A stretch of DNA of 64,000 bases from Virgisporangium ochraceum (GTDB lineage: Bacteria > Actinomycetota > Actinomycetes > Mycobacteriales > Micromonosporaceae), in the NCBI RefSeq assembly GCF_016863655.1, contig NZ_BOPH01000080.1, forward strand, positions 34,291 through 98,290, given 5' to 3'. Below are positions 30,810 to 39,328 of this stretch, piece by piece (within the stretch, counting starts at the first letter, position 1; the number at the start of each line of letters is the position of its first letter). A program made the translations under genes and the position numbers. A model generated the notes under the pieces. The model made no database searches. It was not told the origin of the DNA and was given only the letters and a program-made list of their open reading frames with translations.

Positions 30810-32486
30810 TCAGGCGTCCCCGGTCCAGGCGGCCACGACCTCGGCGAGCACGGTGAGCGGAAGCGCCCCGTTGCCCAGAACCGTGTCGTGGAAGGCGCGG
30901 ACGTCGAACCGGGCACCGAGCCGTCGCCCCGCCTCGGCCCGCAGCCGCTGGAACTCCAGCCGGCCCACCATGTACGCCAGCGCCTGCCCCGGGTCGGCGA
31001 TGTAGCGGTCGGTCTCCGACTCCACGTCGACCTCGGACATCGCGGTGTTCGCGCGCAGGTAGGCCGTCGCCCGCTCGTGGCTCCAGCCGTGGGCGTGCAG
31101 CCCGGTGTCGACCACGAGCCGGGCGGCCCGGATCGAGTCGGCCGCCACCATGCCCAGCCGGGCCAGGTCGTCGGAGTACAGGCCCATCTCGTCGGCCAGC
31201 CGCTCGGCGTAGAGGCCCCACCCCTCGCCGTACGCGGTGTACTCCTGGATGCGCCGCAGCAGCGGCAGCCCGACCAGACCCCGGGCGGCGCAGTGCTGCA
31301 CGTGATGGCCCGGAACCGCCTCGTGGAACGCGGTCGCCTCGCCGGCGTGGCGGTGTCGCTCCTCCACGCGGTGGGTGTTCACGTGGTAGACGCCCGGCCG
31401 GCCGCCGTCCAGGGCCGGGGGTTCGTAGTAGGCGCCGACCGCGCCGGGCGCCAGGTCCACGGGGACCGGCCGCACCTCGCAGCGATGGTCGGGCGGCCGG
31501 CCGAACCAGCCGGGTGCCGCGGCCTCGGCCCGGGCGACCGTGGCCCGGGCGTGCGTCAGCAGTTCGTCGGCGTCGTGCCAGCGCAGCGCCGGGTCCTCGC
31601 GCAGCCGGCGCCGTACCCGTGCCGGGTCGCTCTCGCCGAGGGCGCGGGCGCCGAGGTCGGCGTACTCCGCGTCGAGGCGGGCGATCAGGTCGAGGCCGGC
31701 GCGGTGAAGGTCGTCGGGATCCCGGGCGGTGCCGGTGTGCCGCCGGCACAGCGCGGCGTAGGACCGGGTGCCGCCGGGCAGCCAGCACAGCCCCGGCCGG
31801 TCGTCCGGGCGCGAGCGGGGCATCACCTCGGCGGCCAGCGCGTCCCGGTACCGGGCGTAGGCCGGCCGCACCCGCTCGGCCAGCAACCGGTCCCGCTCGG
31901 CGCGGAACCGGTCTGCGTGGAACGAGCCGGCGTCCGTCGGTGGTTCCGGTCGGCGCAGCGGGTCACGGTCGGGGTGGTCCAGGTACCGGTCGACGAACGT
32001 CACCGCGTCCCGGACCAACGACCGCACGGGCAGACGGCCCTCCGCCATCCCGACGCGATGCCGCTCCGCCAACGCGTCGAGAGCCGAGGGGACCGCGGAC
32101 AGCCGCGCCAGGTAGGCGTCGGCGCCCGGGCGCCCGGTGAGGACGGTGCCGGGCAGCGCGAACAGCAGCTCGACGGCCGGGCTGACCCAGGAGTCGACCA
32201 CCGTGTACTCGACCGCCCGCACGTCGAGGTCGACCAGCTCGTCGGCGACCGCCCGCAGCAGCACCGCCCGGGTTATCCGCTCCTGCGGGTCCAGCGCGGC
32301 CGGGTCGATCGCGGCGGCCCGGGCGGCCACCGCGGTCAGCCGGTCGCGGTGCCGCTCCCCGCCCGCGCGGGTGTGGTCGGGCAGCTCGGCGTCGTGGCCG
32401 GGGAGCCCCATCGCCGTCGCCCGGAGCGGATGCGCCCGTGACAGCGCCTCGACCAGGTCGTCGCAGACGCCGGTCAGCCCGGTCAC
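30810..32486 (-). CDS. DUF885-family putative zinc peptidase
   Basis: The 558-residue protein is the normal family length. The metal-site motif H-E-A-V-P-G-H-H-V-Q lies near residue 381, followed by the family blocks EYTAYGEGWGLYAERLADEM and GQALAYMVGRLEFQRLRAEA. H-E-x-x-P-G-H resembles a modified HExxH metallopeptidase site; members are annotated as carboxypeptidase-like but are little studied. No signal peptide is seen. It starts 6 bp after the VOC-GNAT stop, so it is the middle gene of a VOC-GNAT/DUF885/HIT operon. Confidence 0.92.
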   Translation of the reverse strand: MTGLTGVCDDLVEALSRAHPLRATAMGLPGHDAELPDHTRAGGERHRDRLTAVAARAAAIDPAALDPQERITRAVLLRAVADELVDLDVRAVEYTVVDSWVSPAVELLFALPGTVLTGRPGADAYLARLSAVPSALDALAERHRVGMAEGRLPVRSLVRDAVTFVDRYLDHPDRDPLRRPEPPTDAGSFHADRFRAERDRLLAERVRPAYARYRDALAAEVMPRSRPDDRPGLCWLPGGTRSYAALCRRHTGTARDPDDLHRAGLDLIARLDAEYADLGARALGESDPARVRRRLREDPALRWHDADELLTHARATVARAEAAAPGWFGRPPDHRCEVRPVPVDLAPGAVGAYYEPPALDGGRPGVYHVNTHRVEERHRHAGEATAFHEAVPGHHVQHCAARGLVGLPLLRRIQEYTAYGEGWGLYAERLADEMGLYSDDLARLGMVAADSIRAARLVVDTGLHAHGWSHERATAYLRANTAMSEVDVESETDRYIADPGQALAYMVGRLEFQRLRAEAGRRLGARFDVRAFHDTVLGNGALPLTVLAEVVAAWTGDA

Positions 32487-32492
32487 GGCCGG

Positions 32493-33317
32493 CTACCGAC
32501 CCACCGCGAGCGGCGCGACCAGGATCGCGCAGGGGTTGCCCTGCTCCCAGCCGGGCAGGGGATCGATGGTGTCGACGTGGATGAAGCCGCGCGCGGTCCA
32601 GAACCGGTAGGTGGCGGTGTAGGGCGGGTACTCCGCGGCCGGGTCCAGGGTCTTGACCTCGACGACCATCGTGCCGCCGGCGCGCAGCTCGTTCAGGACA
32701 CGCGTGACGAGGGCGGTGCCGATGCCCCGGTCGCGGCGCTCCGGCGCGACGGCGGCCCAGAGGATCTCGGCGGCGGCCGGGTCGCGCCGCTTCACGACGG
32801 CGAAGCCGACCACCGCCGCGCCGTCCGTGACCACCCAGGAGTCGTGGGTGGTGACGTCGCCGGCGATCGTGTCGACGGTGTCCGGGGTGAAGAACTCCGG
32901 TAGACCGGCGGCGATGTCCCGGCAGGCCGCGAAGTCGTCGACGCCGGCGGGCCGGACCTCCCACCCGCCCGCGTGCCGCCCGAACACCAGGCAGAACGGG
33001 TGACCGGCCGGATCGGCGAACACCCGGTAGCGGCCCGCCAGCTCGCCCGGTAGCCGAGTCGCGCCGAGCGCGAGGACCTGCCGCTCCGCGACCTCCACGT
33101 CGTCGACGCGGATGTCCAGGTGCAGTCGCGGCTCTCCGGGCGCCGTCCAGTTCGCGACCCGCTGGAATGCCAGCTGGCGCGCGCCGGGCCGGGAACCGAT
33201 GACGACCCAGTCGTCGTGGTCCTCGTTGACCCGCATGCCCAGGACCGCGGCGTAGAACGCGGCGAGCGCCCGCGGGTCGGGGCAGTCGAGCACCGTCTTC
33301 TCCAGGCGACCGGTCAT
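32493..33317 (-). CDS. VOC domain fused to GNAT acetyltransferase
   Basis: The 274-residue protein has two domains. Residues 1-112 form a VOC/glyoxalase-like fold (KTVLDCPDPRALAAFYAAVL, FADPAGHPFCLVF). Residues 118-270 form a GNAT domain with the acetyl-CoA loop APERRDRGIGTALVTRVLNE. The two halves could act on the same small ligand, VOC binding and GNAT acetylating, possibly as a self-resistance enzyme; this is inference. It heads the three-gene leftward operon with DUF885 and HIT. Confidence 0.9.
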   Translation of the reverse strand: MTGRLEKTVLDCPDPRALAAFYAAVLGMRVNEDHDDWVVIGSRPGARQLAFQRVANWTAPGEPRLHLDIRVDDVEVAERQVLALGATRLPGELAGRYRVFADPAGHPFCLVFGRHAGGWEVRPAGVDDFAACRDIAAGLPEFFTPDTVDTIAGDVTTHDSWVVTDGAAVVGFAVVKRRDPAAAEILWAAVAPERRDRGIGTALVTRVLNELRAGGTMVVEVKTLDPAAEYPPYTATYRFWTARGFIHVDTIDPLPGWEQGNPCAILVAPLAVGR

Positions 33318-33375
33318 CCGTCGATTGTGCCGACCGGGCGCACCGGCCGGGGGACCGCTGCGCCCGGGTAGCCCG

Positions 33376-33598
33376 TCAGGCCGCGTACTCGCTGGCGATC
33401 CGCGTCAGCTCGACCAGCCCGCTCGCGTACTCCATCGCCTCGGCGTGCGCCTCCGGGAACGGCGGCTGGAAGCCGACACCCTCCCACTGGCCGGGCCGCG
33501 GCGGCGGGACCCGCGCCGGCCAGGCCCGCCGCCGGTGGGACCGCGAGAACGACAGCCAGCACCCCGGCCCACGACGGCCGCCGTCGTCGATGTGTCAT
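33376..33598 (-). pseudogene. Small secreted protein gene with frameshift
   Basis: An ATG with a perfect GGGAGG site begins MTHRRRRPSWAGVLAVVLAV, a good signal peptide. Downstream, the coding-like frame is a different one (PPPRPGQWEGVGFQPPFPEA, ending VELTRIASEYAA). The frame with the good C-terminus has no start of its own because a stop lies just after the ATG. A one-base change between about 33500 and 33550 would join them into a secreted protein of about 74 residues. I do not recognise a family. Confidence 0.45.
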
Positions 33599-33632
33599 GA
33601 CGCCTCCCATGATCGACGATGATCAATGCAGG

Positions 33633-33850
33633 TCACCATCTACGAGAGTCGATCGATGGTCGTTGGTCAAGGGATTCGGACCGGTCGAGGGTCACCGGAC
33701 GGGGCGAGACGAGGCGGATCGTGACCAGGGCGACCACCGTCAGTGCCGCGCAGGCGACGAAGACCGCGCGGTATCCGAGTGAGGTGAGGGCGGCGGTGCC
33801 GATGAGCGGTCCCGACAGGATGGCGCCGACGCGCCGGGTGTTGGGTGTAC
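33633..33850 (-). pseudogene. 3' fragment of an MFS transporter gene
   Basis: The reverse strand reads RRVGAILSGPLIGTAALTSL, then GYRAVFVACAALTVVALVTI and RLVSPRPVTL to a stop at 33633. This is the last loop and final two membrane helices of an MFS exporter. No start and no preceding ten helices are present; right of about 33850 the frame is unrelated. It is a remnant of about 68 codons in an otherwise gene-free stretch (33599-33926). Confidence 0.6.
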
Positions 33851-33926
33851 AGACCGCAGCCGACCTCCGCCGCCGACGGGACGAGGAGCCGTTTCACCCG
33901 CAGACGCTAGAGCGGCCCGCGGCGGG

Positions 33927-34751
33927 TCAGGGAGGGTCTGCCGTTACCCCCGTCGGTCGACTGTCCCGGAGGTAGGTGTCGATCAGGTCGTGCAGCCGGT
34001 CGCGGCCGAAGCTGGGCTCGTGGCCGGCGTGGGTCACGGTGACGGGTAGTTCCCGCAGGCGGCGCAGGGAGTCCGCGTACCGGGCGGGGTCGCCGCCGGT
34101 CAGGTTGTCGAGGAGGACGTCGTCGTAGACGACGTCGCCGCTGAACAGGGTGCCGCCGGCCGGGTCGAACAGGGCGATGCTGCCCGGGGTGTGGCCGGGC
34201 AGGTGCAGCACGGTCAGGCTCCGGTCGCCGAGGTCGATGGTGTCGCCGTCGGTGAGGTACCGGGTGACCGTGGCGGGCGGCACCCGGTAGGTCGCCGGGT
34301 CGTACCCGTCGTGGGGGCGGGCCGTGACGAGCAGGTCGGGCGGCGACCAGTCGAGGCCGACCTCGGCGGCCAGCGTCGGACCGTGCAGCGAGCCCGGTGC
34401 CGGGTCGTCCACCCGTTCCAGCGGGTGCGCCCAGACCTCGGCGAACTCGTGTGCCGATCCCATGTGGTCCAGGTGGCCGTGGGTCAGGACCAGGACCGGC
34501 TCGCGGCCGAAGCGGTCGAGCAGAACTGGCGCCAGCGCGCTGACGCCCGTTCCGCAGTCGACTAGCAGGTCGTGGTCGCGGCCGCGCAGGTGCCAGAGGT
34601 TCGCGCGGAGCAACGGGTGGACGTGGGGTTCCGTGACGAGCGTGGTGCGTTCGTCCACAGTGGACACCTCGAACCACGGTGCCGCCACCGGCGTGGGCGC
34701 TGCGTCACCGCGGCGCACGACACCGTCGGTGGCCGGTTCGTCGACAGCCAT
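33927..34751 (-). CDS. MBL-fold metallo-hydrolase (glyoxalase II-like)
   Basis: The 274-residue protein has the complete MBL metal set: THGHLDHMG near residue 90, LPGHTPGSIAL about 185, FSGDVVYDD about 204 and a late HAGHEPSFG. This is the H-x-H-x-D-H branch of thioesterase and lactonase-type enzymes. No signal peptide, so cytoplasmic. The substrate is unknown; quorum-signal lactones are possible but unsupported. It contains one copy of GTCCACAGTGGAC (34653-34665) within the coding sequence. Confidence 0.92.
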   Translation of the reverse strand: MAVDEPATDGVVRRGDAAPTPVAAPWFEVSTVDERTTLVTEPHVHPLLRANLWHLRGRDHDLLVDCGTGVSALAPVLLDRFGREPVLVLTHGHLDHMGSAHEFAEVWAHPLERVDDPAPGSLHGPTLAAEVGLDWSPPDLLVTARPHDGYDPATYRVPPATVTRYLTDGDTIDLGDRSLTVLHLPGHTPGSIALFDPAGGTLFSGDVVYDDVLLDNLTGGDPARYADSLRRLRELPVTVTHAGHEPSFGRDRLHDLIDTYLRDSRPTGVTADPP

Positions 34752-34804
34752 GTACCCATGATGCCGGAGGTGCCGACGACCTTCCCCACACCCGTGAACG
34801 AACG

Positions 34805-35268
34805 TCAGACGCGGGGCGTGGGCCGGTACACGAGTTCCTGGGTGCGCCCGTCGAGGGTGCGGCTCTCGAGCAGTTCAGCGACGGGCTCGCCTGCGAGCGC
34901 AGCGGGATGTCCGACTCCTCCTTGAGGCGCGTGACGATGTCGACGGCGTCGCCGCTGACGATCGTCGCGTCGGGCCAGCCGAGGGTGTCGCGCAGCGTGG
35001 ACGAGATCACGGTCGCCGGTGACCGCATCGTGCGGACGTTCCACTCGTGCAGGGTGTGTGGATCGAGGCCGGACGTCATGATCTCCGCGTTCTCCCGGAA
35101 CGTGGCGGCCCCGAAGACCATGCGCTGCGGGGTGTCGAACAGCGCGGCGCGGTGGGCGAGGAGTTCAGGGCCCTCCTTGCCCCAGTAGCCGCCCCAGTCG
35201 CCCGGCGGGGCGTAGGAGCCGTACCCGTCGAGCGTGGAGAAGACGTCCCAGGTGTAGGTCGCGGTCAT
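34805..35268 (-). pseudogene. Decayed dihydrofolate-reductase-like (RibD C-domain) gene
   Basis: The N-terminal 125 residues or so (TWDVFSTLDGYGSYAPPGDW, RMVFGAATFRENAEI, RLKEESDIPLRS) match the small DHFR-like reductase family. At about 34900 the frame changes and jumps straight to the family's C-terminal signature (LLESRTLDGRTQELVYRPT) ending at 34805. About 45 codons that normally lie between these blocks, including the VDRVQVTVFPV-type strand, are missing. The lesion is thus a deletion plus frameshift, with short GCGAG homology at the join. No active enzyme is expected. Confidence 0.75.
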
Positions 35269-35346
35269 GTCGGTTCCCTTTCTCTGCTGGTTCCACCCGT
35301 GCCACGAACGACCGACGGCCGATCCGACACCGGCCCCGGACCTCTT

Positions 35347-38300
35347 TCAGCCGGTGACGGCTTCGAGGTCGCGGATGGTCTCCGAGAGCACCACCGGGTC
35401 GAGGTCGCCGGCCGGGCGGAGGTCGACCGAGGTGACCGTCTGCACGGGCTCCGCCTCGACGGCGCCGGCGAGGATGCCCGGGGCGACGACGAGCACCGCG
35501 GTGGTGCCGTCGGGCAGGGTGCGGCTGAGGCGGTTCTGCCGGCCGCCGTCTCCCGCGGCCTCCCGGTCCCAGCCGCGGCGTTCCAGGCCGAGCAGGCGCA
35601 CGCTCCGCACCGTGCGGCCGGTGAAGCGGACCAGGGTGCCGCCGCGCTCCCCGGCCAGCGGCTCGTACACGTCGCGCCGCAGCTGGGGGAACGGCTGCAG
35701 GATGTCGTAGTCGGCGAACACGTTCGTCCACGCGGCCAGGTCCGGGCCCAGGTGCAGCGGGTGCGCGACCGACACCGTCGCCTCCTCCGGCAGGTCGCGG
35801 GCGTCGTCGGCGGCGTCGGCGAACGTGCGGTCCTCGGCCACCCGGAACGAACCGGTGCCAGCGTCGTCGTGGACCAGCCAGACGAGCCGGCGTACCAGGT
35901 GCACCAGCAGCGGATGCGCGAGGAACAGCTGGCGGAACTCGGCGACCGGCCACCGGCGCCGACCGACCATCGCCGACTCCAGCCGGCGGAGCTGGTCGGC
36001 CGCCACGGTCCGCACGTCCTTCTTCAGGGCGGTGAACCGCTGGTGCGCACCGGGCGCGAGCGCCGGGTCGTCGGTGGCGCCGGGCTTCGGCAGGTCCGCG
36101 CGCCGCGTTCCGGCCTCGTCGAGGACCACCGGACGGAGCTGTTCGTCGAAGGTGACGGTGAACCGGCGGGATCCGTAGTCGAGCACGAGGCTGCCGTGCG
36201 GGTCGAGCCCGAGGTCGGGGACGAGCCGGTCGGCGAGCTGCTCCGGGGACAGGCCCCGGTCGGCGGCCACCTGCCCGACCCTCGTCGTCGCGTGGTCACG
36301 CAGCGTCCTCGACTTCGCCGTCTGCGCGATGCCGTGCAGGTGCAGCAGGGCCACCTCGGTGCCGATCGCGACGAGCGCGTCGAGGCCGGCGGCCGCCCGG
36401 CTCATGCCACCCTCGCCGGGCCAGGCCCGGATCACCGGCGTGAGGCGGCGCACCGTCTCGTCGTCACCGAGCAGGCCCAGCGCGTCGAGCGCCCAGCTGT
36501 CCTTCGACGGTGACCCCGACGCCCGCCACGACCGGAACAGCGACCACGCGAACTCCGCCAGGTCGCCCTGGTCGCACGCCTGCCGTACCTGGTCGAGGCC
36601 CGCGTACGCGTCGTCGAGGCGCGAGATCGCCAGCATCGTCACGACGTGTGCGGCGGCGGTCGCGGGCAGGGCGGCGCCGGCCGTCAGCCGCACCCGGGGG
36701 AACGCGGCCGGGTCGACCCACCCGGGCGCGGCCGGCATCCGGGGCGGGAGCAGGTCGACCGGGTCGACGGCGAGCAGCGCGTCCACCGCCTCCGCCACGC
36801 CGGGTCCGTAGGTGGCCGCGGCCGCGCTCACGCGGTCCCGTCGGCCCGTCGCGGCGAGACCCCGCAGCGTCCGCTCGGCCCGGCGCCGCGCGGGCCCGGG
36901 CGGTGACAGAGCCAACGGGACCAGCGTGCGCCCGGCCAGCGCGGCGTGCCGGACCAACCAGGCCTCGGCGACGGCGCGGACCGACCGCAGCCGGCTGTAC
37001 CAGTCGGCCATGAGGACGGCGATCTCCGGCGACGCGAACGGCAGCAGCGCGCCGGCGGCGGTGGCCGGGGTGCGCCGGGCGACGTCGAGCAGCGCGGGCA
37101 GCGCGTCGAGCTCGAAGCGCGCCGCGATGGCGGGCGTCCAGCGCTCGGCCCACCGCCTCGGCGGCCGCCAGGTGGCGATCAGGGGCCGTGCCAGCTCCTT
37201 GGGGGCGTCGCGGAGGAACTCCGCCTGCCCGTACCCGGACAGGTCGCCGGCACGGAAGCGCTCCGCCTGCTCGTCCCACCACGACGAGGGCCAGGCGTAG
37301 CGGGTCGTCGCCATCGACGTCAGCCAGCGGTCGCGTTCGCCGGGCAGCCACCCGACGCTCGGCGGCTCGTCACAGCTGAGACCCTCGACGACGACGGGGC
37401 GGGTGGCGGCGCGTTTGCGCAGCCACGGCGGGTCGGCGAGCACGGGTGGCAGGTCGACGGATGTGAGGGCTGCTTCGGTGACGAGCGGGCGCGCCGACCG
37501 GCGGGTGACCTCCAGGATGGCGGGCCGGACGAGCTTGTGGTGCCGGCCGTCCGCGCGGTCGCGCAGGAGCCGCAACGGCCGGTCACCGGGCAGCGCGGCC
37601 AGCATCGACACGGCGCGGCGTCGCATGTCGGCGCGCATGTCGCGGTGGTCGATCCAGTGGGCGAGGACGTCGGCGGCCGCGGGTCCCATCGCGTCGACGA
37701 CCGTGGCCAGGGTCTGCGGGGTGAACGCCTGGAAGTCGACCATGAGGTTGTCCGCGATGATCGGGTACTGCCCGGGGGTCGACACGGTGTACAGGAGCGT
37801 CGTGGCGAGCTCCGCGTCGACGGTGGCCGCGACGGCGTGGCAGTCGTCGGTGACCCGGTCGGCGCGCGTCGGAACGAGGAACGACGTCGCGACGCGCTGC
37901 GCCAGGTGGTCCTTCCGCCACGCCCCGAGGGCGGCCGTGACCTCGGCGTAGACCTCGTCGGACGCGGCGGCGAGGTAGGCCCGCACCCGGCCGGCGATGC
38001 GACGCGCGCGGTCCCGCCGACCGGGACCCATCACGCCGGGCTCCGTCCACTGCAGCTTGTCGCGCCCGGTCACCGCCAGCACCGTGACCGACGCTTCCGC
38101 GGCGAACACCGGCCCGTGCTCCAGGAGCCAGGAGTCGGCGAACGGGGCGGCCAGGTCGGGGTCCTGGCGGCGGCCCCACCCTGCGAGGAACGCGACCGCG
38201 CCGGCGCCGACGGCGGCCCGCCGGCCGTCGAGGTATGCCGTTCCGGCCTCCCGGAGGTCCGGGTCGGACCGGTCGAGGTGGTTCCGGATCGCGTCGTCGC

Positions 38301-38436
38301 GGTCGGCCAGGAAGCGCGCCACCTGTGCCGCGGCGTCCGGAACCGGCGTGACCGGCGCGATCCCGACACTGCCGCGCCGCGGAATTCGGCCGCGCCGCAC
38401 GGCGGCCGGTGGAGTCCACGGGTCCTCGTCGACCAC
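35347..38436 (-). CDS. DUF4132-containing giant protein (MolR-like)
   Basis: The 1029-residue protein uses a GTG start with GGAAGGAGC seven bases upstream; an ATG 15 bp further up has no ribosome site. Most of the protein is helical and Ala/Leu/Arg-rich with HEAT-like spacing. The last 250 residues hold the DUF4132 domain (DQLRRLESAMVGRRRWPVAE, PLLVHLVRRLVWLV, FRVAEDRTFADADDE-like, VAHPLHLG). DUF4132 occurs in E. coli MolR and in WGR-domain proteins and has no established biochemical activity. It stands alone, divergent from the GtrA-like gene, with repeated GTCAGC/GCTGAC half-sites between them. Confidence 0.9.
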   Translation of the reverse strand: MVDEDPWTPPAAVRRGRIPRRGSVGIAPVTPVPDAAAQVARFLADRDDAIRNHLDRSDPDLREAGTAYLDGRRAAVGAGAVAFLAGWGRRQDPDLAAPFADSWLLEHGPVFAAEASVTVLAVTGRDKLQWTEPGVMGPGRRDRARRIAGRVRAYLAAASDEVYAEVTAALGAWRKDHLAQRVATSFLVPTRADRVTDDCHAVAATVDAELATTLLYTVSTPGQYPIIADNLMVDFQAFTPQTLATVVDAMGPAAADVLAHWIDHRDMRADMRRRAVSMLAALPGDRPLRLLRDRADGRHHKLVRPAILEVTRRSARPLVTEAALTSVDLPPVLADPPWLRKRAATRPVVVEGLSCDEPPSVGWLPGERDRWLTSMATTRYAWPSSWWDEQAERFRAGDLSGYGQAEFLRDAPKELARPLIATWRPPRRWAERWTPAIAARFELDALPALLDVARRTPATAAGALLPFASPEIAVLMADWYSRLRSVRAVAEAWLVRHAALAGRTLVPLALSPPGPARRRAERTLRGLAATGRRDRVSAAAATYGPGVAEAVDALLAVDPVDLLPPRMPAAPGWVDPAAFPRVRLTAGAALPATAAAHVVTMLAISRLDDAYAGLDQVRQACDQGDLAEFAWSLFRSWRASGSPSKDSWALDALGLLGDDETVRRLTPVIRAWPGEGGMSRAAAGLDALVAIGTEVALLHLHGIAQTAKSRTLRDHATTRVGQVAADRGLSPEQLADRLVPDLGLDPHGSLVLDYGSRRFTVTFDEQLRPVVLDEAGTRRADLPKPGATDDPALAPGAHQRFTALKKDVRTVAADQLRRLESAMVGRRRWPVAEFRQLFLAHPLLVHLVRRLVWLVHDDAGTGSFRVAEDRTFADAADDARDLPEEATVSVAHPLHLGPDLAAWTNVFADYDILQPFPQLRRDVYEPLAGERGGTLVRFTGRTVRSVRLLGLERRGWDREAAGDGGRQNRLSRTLPDGTTAVLVVAPGILAGAVEAEPVQTVTSVDLRPAGDLDPVVLSETIRDLEAVTG

Positions 38437-38469
38437 TGGTGCTCCTTCCACGCCTGGCCGGGCGTAAGG

Positions 38470-38529
38470 GTCAGCGCTGCTGACGTGCGCTGAGCGTACG
38501 TGTCAGCGCGCTGTGCGGGTGCTGTCAGC
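38470..38529. promoter_or_regulatory. Array of GTCAGC/GCTGAC half-sites in a divergent promoter
   Basis: GTCAGC-GCT-GCTGAC (38470-38484) is a 6-bp inverted repeat. Further GTCAGC copies start at 38502 and 38524. They occupy most of the 115-bp region between the DUF4132 and GtrA-like starts. Repeated half-sites in both orientations suggest one regulator of both genes, which is not identified here. Confidence 0.45.
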
Positions 38530-38551
38530 CCCGCTGGCGATAGTCGGCGTC

Positions 38552-39289
38552 ATGAGGTCGTTCGCCAGGTTCGTTCTGCTCGGCGGCGGTGTCGGGCTCC
38601 TGTCCAGCGCCGCGGTGCCGGTGGCGGCGACGTCGATGCCGTGGGTGGTCGCGAATGCGCTGGTCACCATCGCGTCCACCCTGCTCGGCACGGAGCTCCA
38701 CGCCCGGTTCACGTTCGGCGCCGGGCGCTGTGCGCAGTGGCACCAGCACGTGCAGTCCGCCGGCTCGGCCGTCGTCGCTTACCTGGTCACGTCGGTGGCC
38801 GTCCTCGGTCTGCACGCGCTGCAGCCGGCCGCCGGCATGCGGTGGGAGCAGGCGGTCTACCTCGGCGCGTCGGCGGTGGCCGGAACCGGCAGGTTCCTCG
38901 TGCTGCGCCTGTACGTGTTCACGCGGCACCGCGGCACCGCACCCGCGGTCGACGCGACCCCCGAGCGGCCCGCGGACCACGGTCACCCGTCGCGCGTCAC
39001 CACGTCACCCACGCCGACGCGGAACGTCGTGCGGCCACGGTCGTCACCGATCTCGAAGTGCAGCCGCACGAGGACCGACGGAGCACCGTCGCCGTCGACG
39101 CCGCGGCCGAGAACGTCGCACGGGATCTCCAGTTCGACGGGCAGCTCGACGTCCGGCGTCGACGCGAGGTCGAGAACGGGTGCCTTGTCGACGATCCCGA
39201 CGACCGTGCCGTCCGCCTCGCGCAGCTCCACCTCGACCGTCCCCGGAAACCCCCGGTCGGCCCATCGCGCCGCCCTGACCCGCACGTAG
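38552..39289 (+). CDS. GtrA-like membrane protein with an abnormal C-terminal run-on
   Basis: From the ATG at 38552, residues 1-130 are a GtrA-family protein of four membrane helices (FARFVLLGGGVGLLSSAAVP, WVVANALVTIASTLLGTELH, ARFTF, AVYLGASAVAGTGRFLVLRL, YVFTRH). GtrA proteins flip or help export polyprenyl-linked sugars. Normal members end about here (near 38945), but no stop occurs and the frame continues 115 residues as low-complexity Ser/Thr/Pro/Arg. This tail lies opposite the coding strand of the next gene. The tail is probably a by-product of a lost stop codon. Confidence 0.75.
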   Translation: MRSFARFVLLGGGVGLLSSAAVPVAATSMPWVVANALVTIASTLLGTELHARFTFGAGRCAQWHQHVQSAGSAVVAYLVTSVAVLGLHALQPAAGMRWEQAVYLGASAVAGTGRFLVLRLYVFTRHRGTAPAVDATPERPADHGHPSRVTTSPTPTRNVVRPRSSPISKCSRTRTDGAPSPSTPRPRTSHGISSSTGSSTSGVDARSRTGALSTIPTTVPSASRSSTSTVPGNPRSAHRAALTRT

Positions 39290-39303
39290 TCCACCCCGCA
39301 CAC
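38983..39303 (-). CDS. Small hypothetical protein
   Basis: The protein has about 106 residues from a GTG (a second GTG three codons in is equally likely). It is rich in beta-type alternation (GTVEVELREADGTVVGIVDK, VELPVELEIPCDVLG, SVLVRLHFEIGDDRGR) and acidic, unlike the opposite-strand frame, so I take this strand as the coding one. I do not recognise a family. It is complementary to the run-on part of the GtrA-like gene over its whole length. Confidence 0.6.
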   Translation of the reverse strand: MCGVDYVRVRAARWADRGFPGTVEVELREADGTVVGIVDKAPVLDLASTPDVELPVELEIPCDVLGRGVDGDGAPSVLVRLHFEIGDDRGRTTFRVGVGDVVTRDG

Positions 39304-39328
39304 GGTAGGCGGTCCGCGTCCCGGTGAT

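Noticed and set aside
33927..34751. Annotation as a quorum-quenching AHL lactonase
   Set aside because: The H-x-H-x-D-H motif is shared by many MBL hydrolases, and no lactonase-specific residue pattern is evident.
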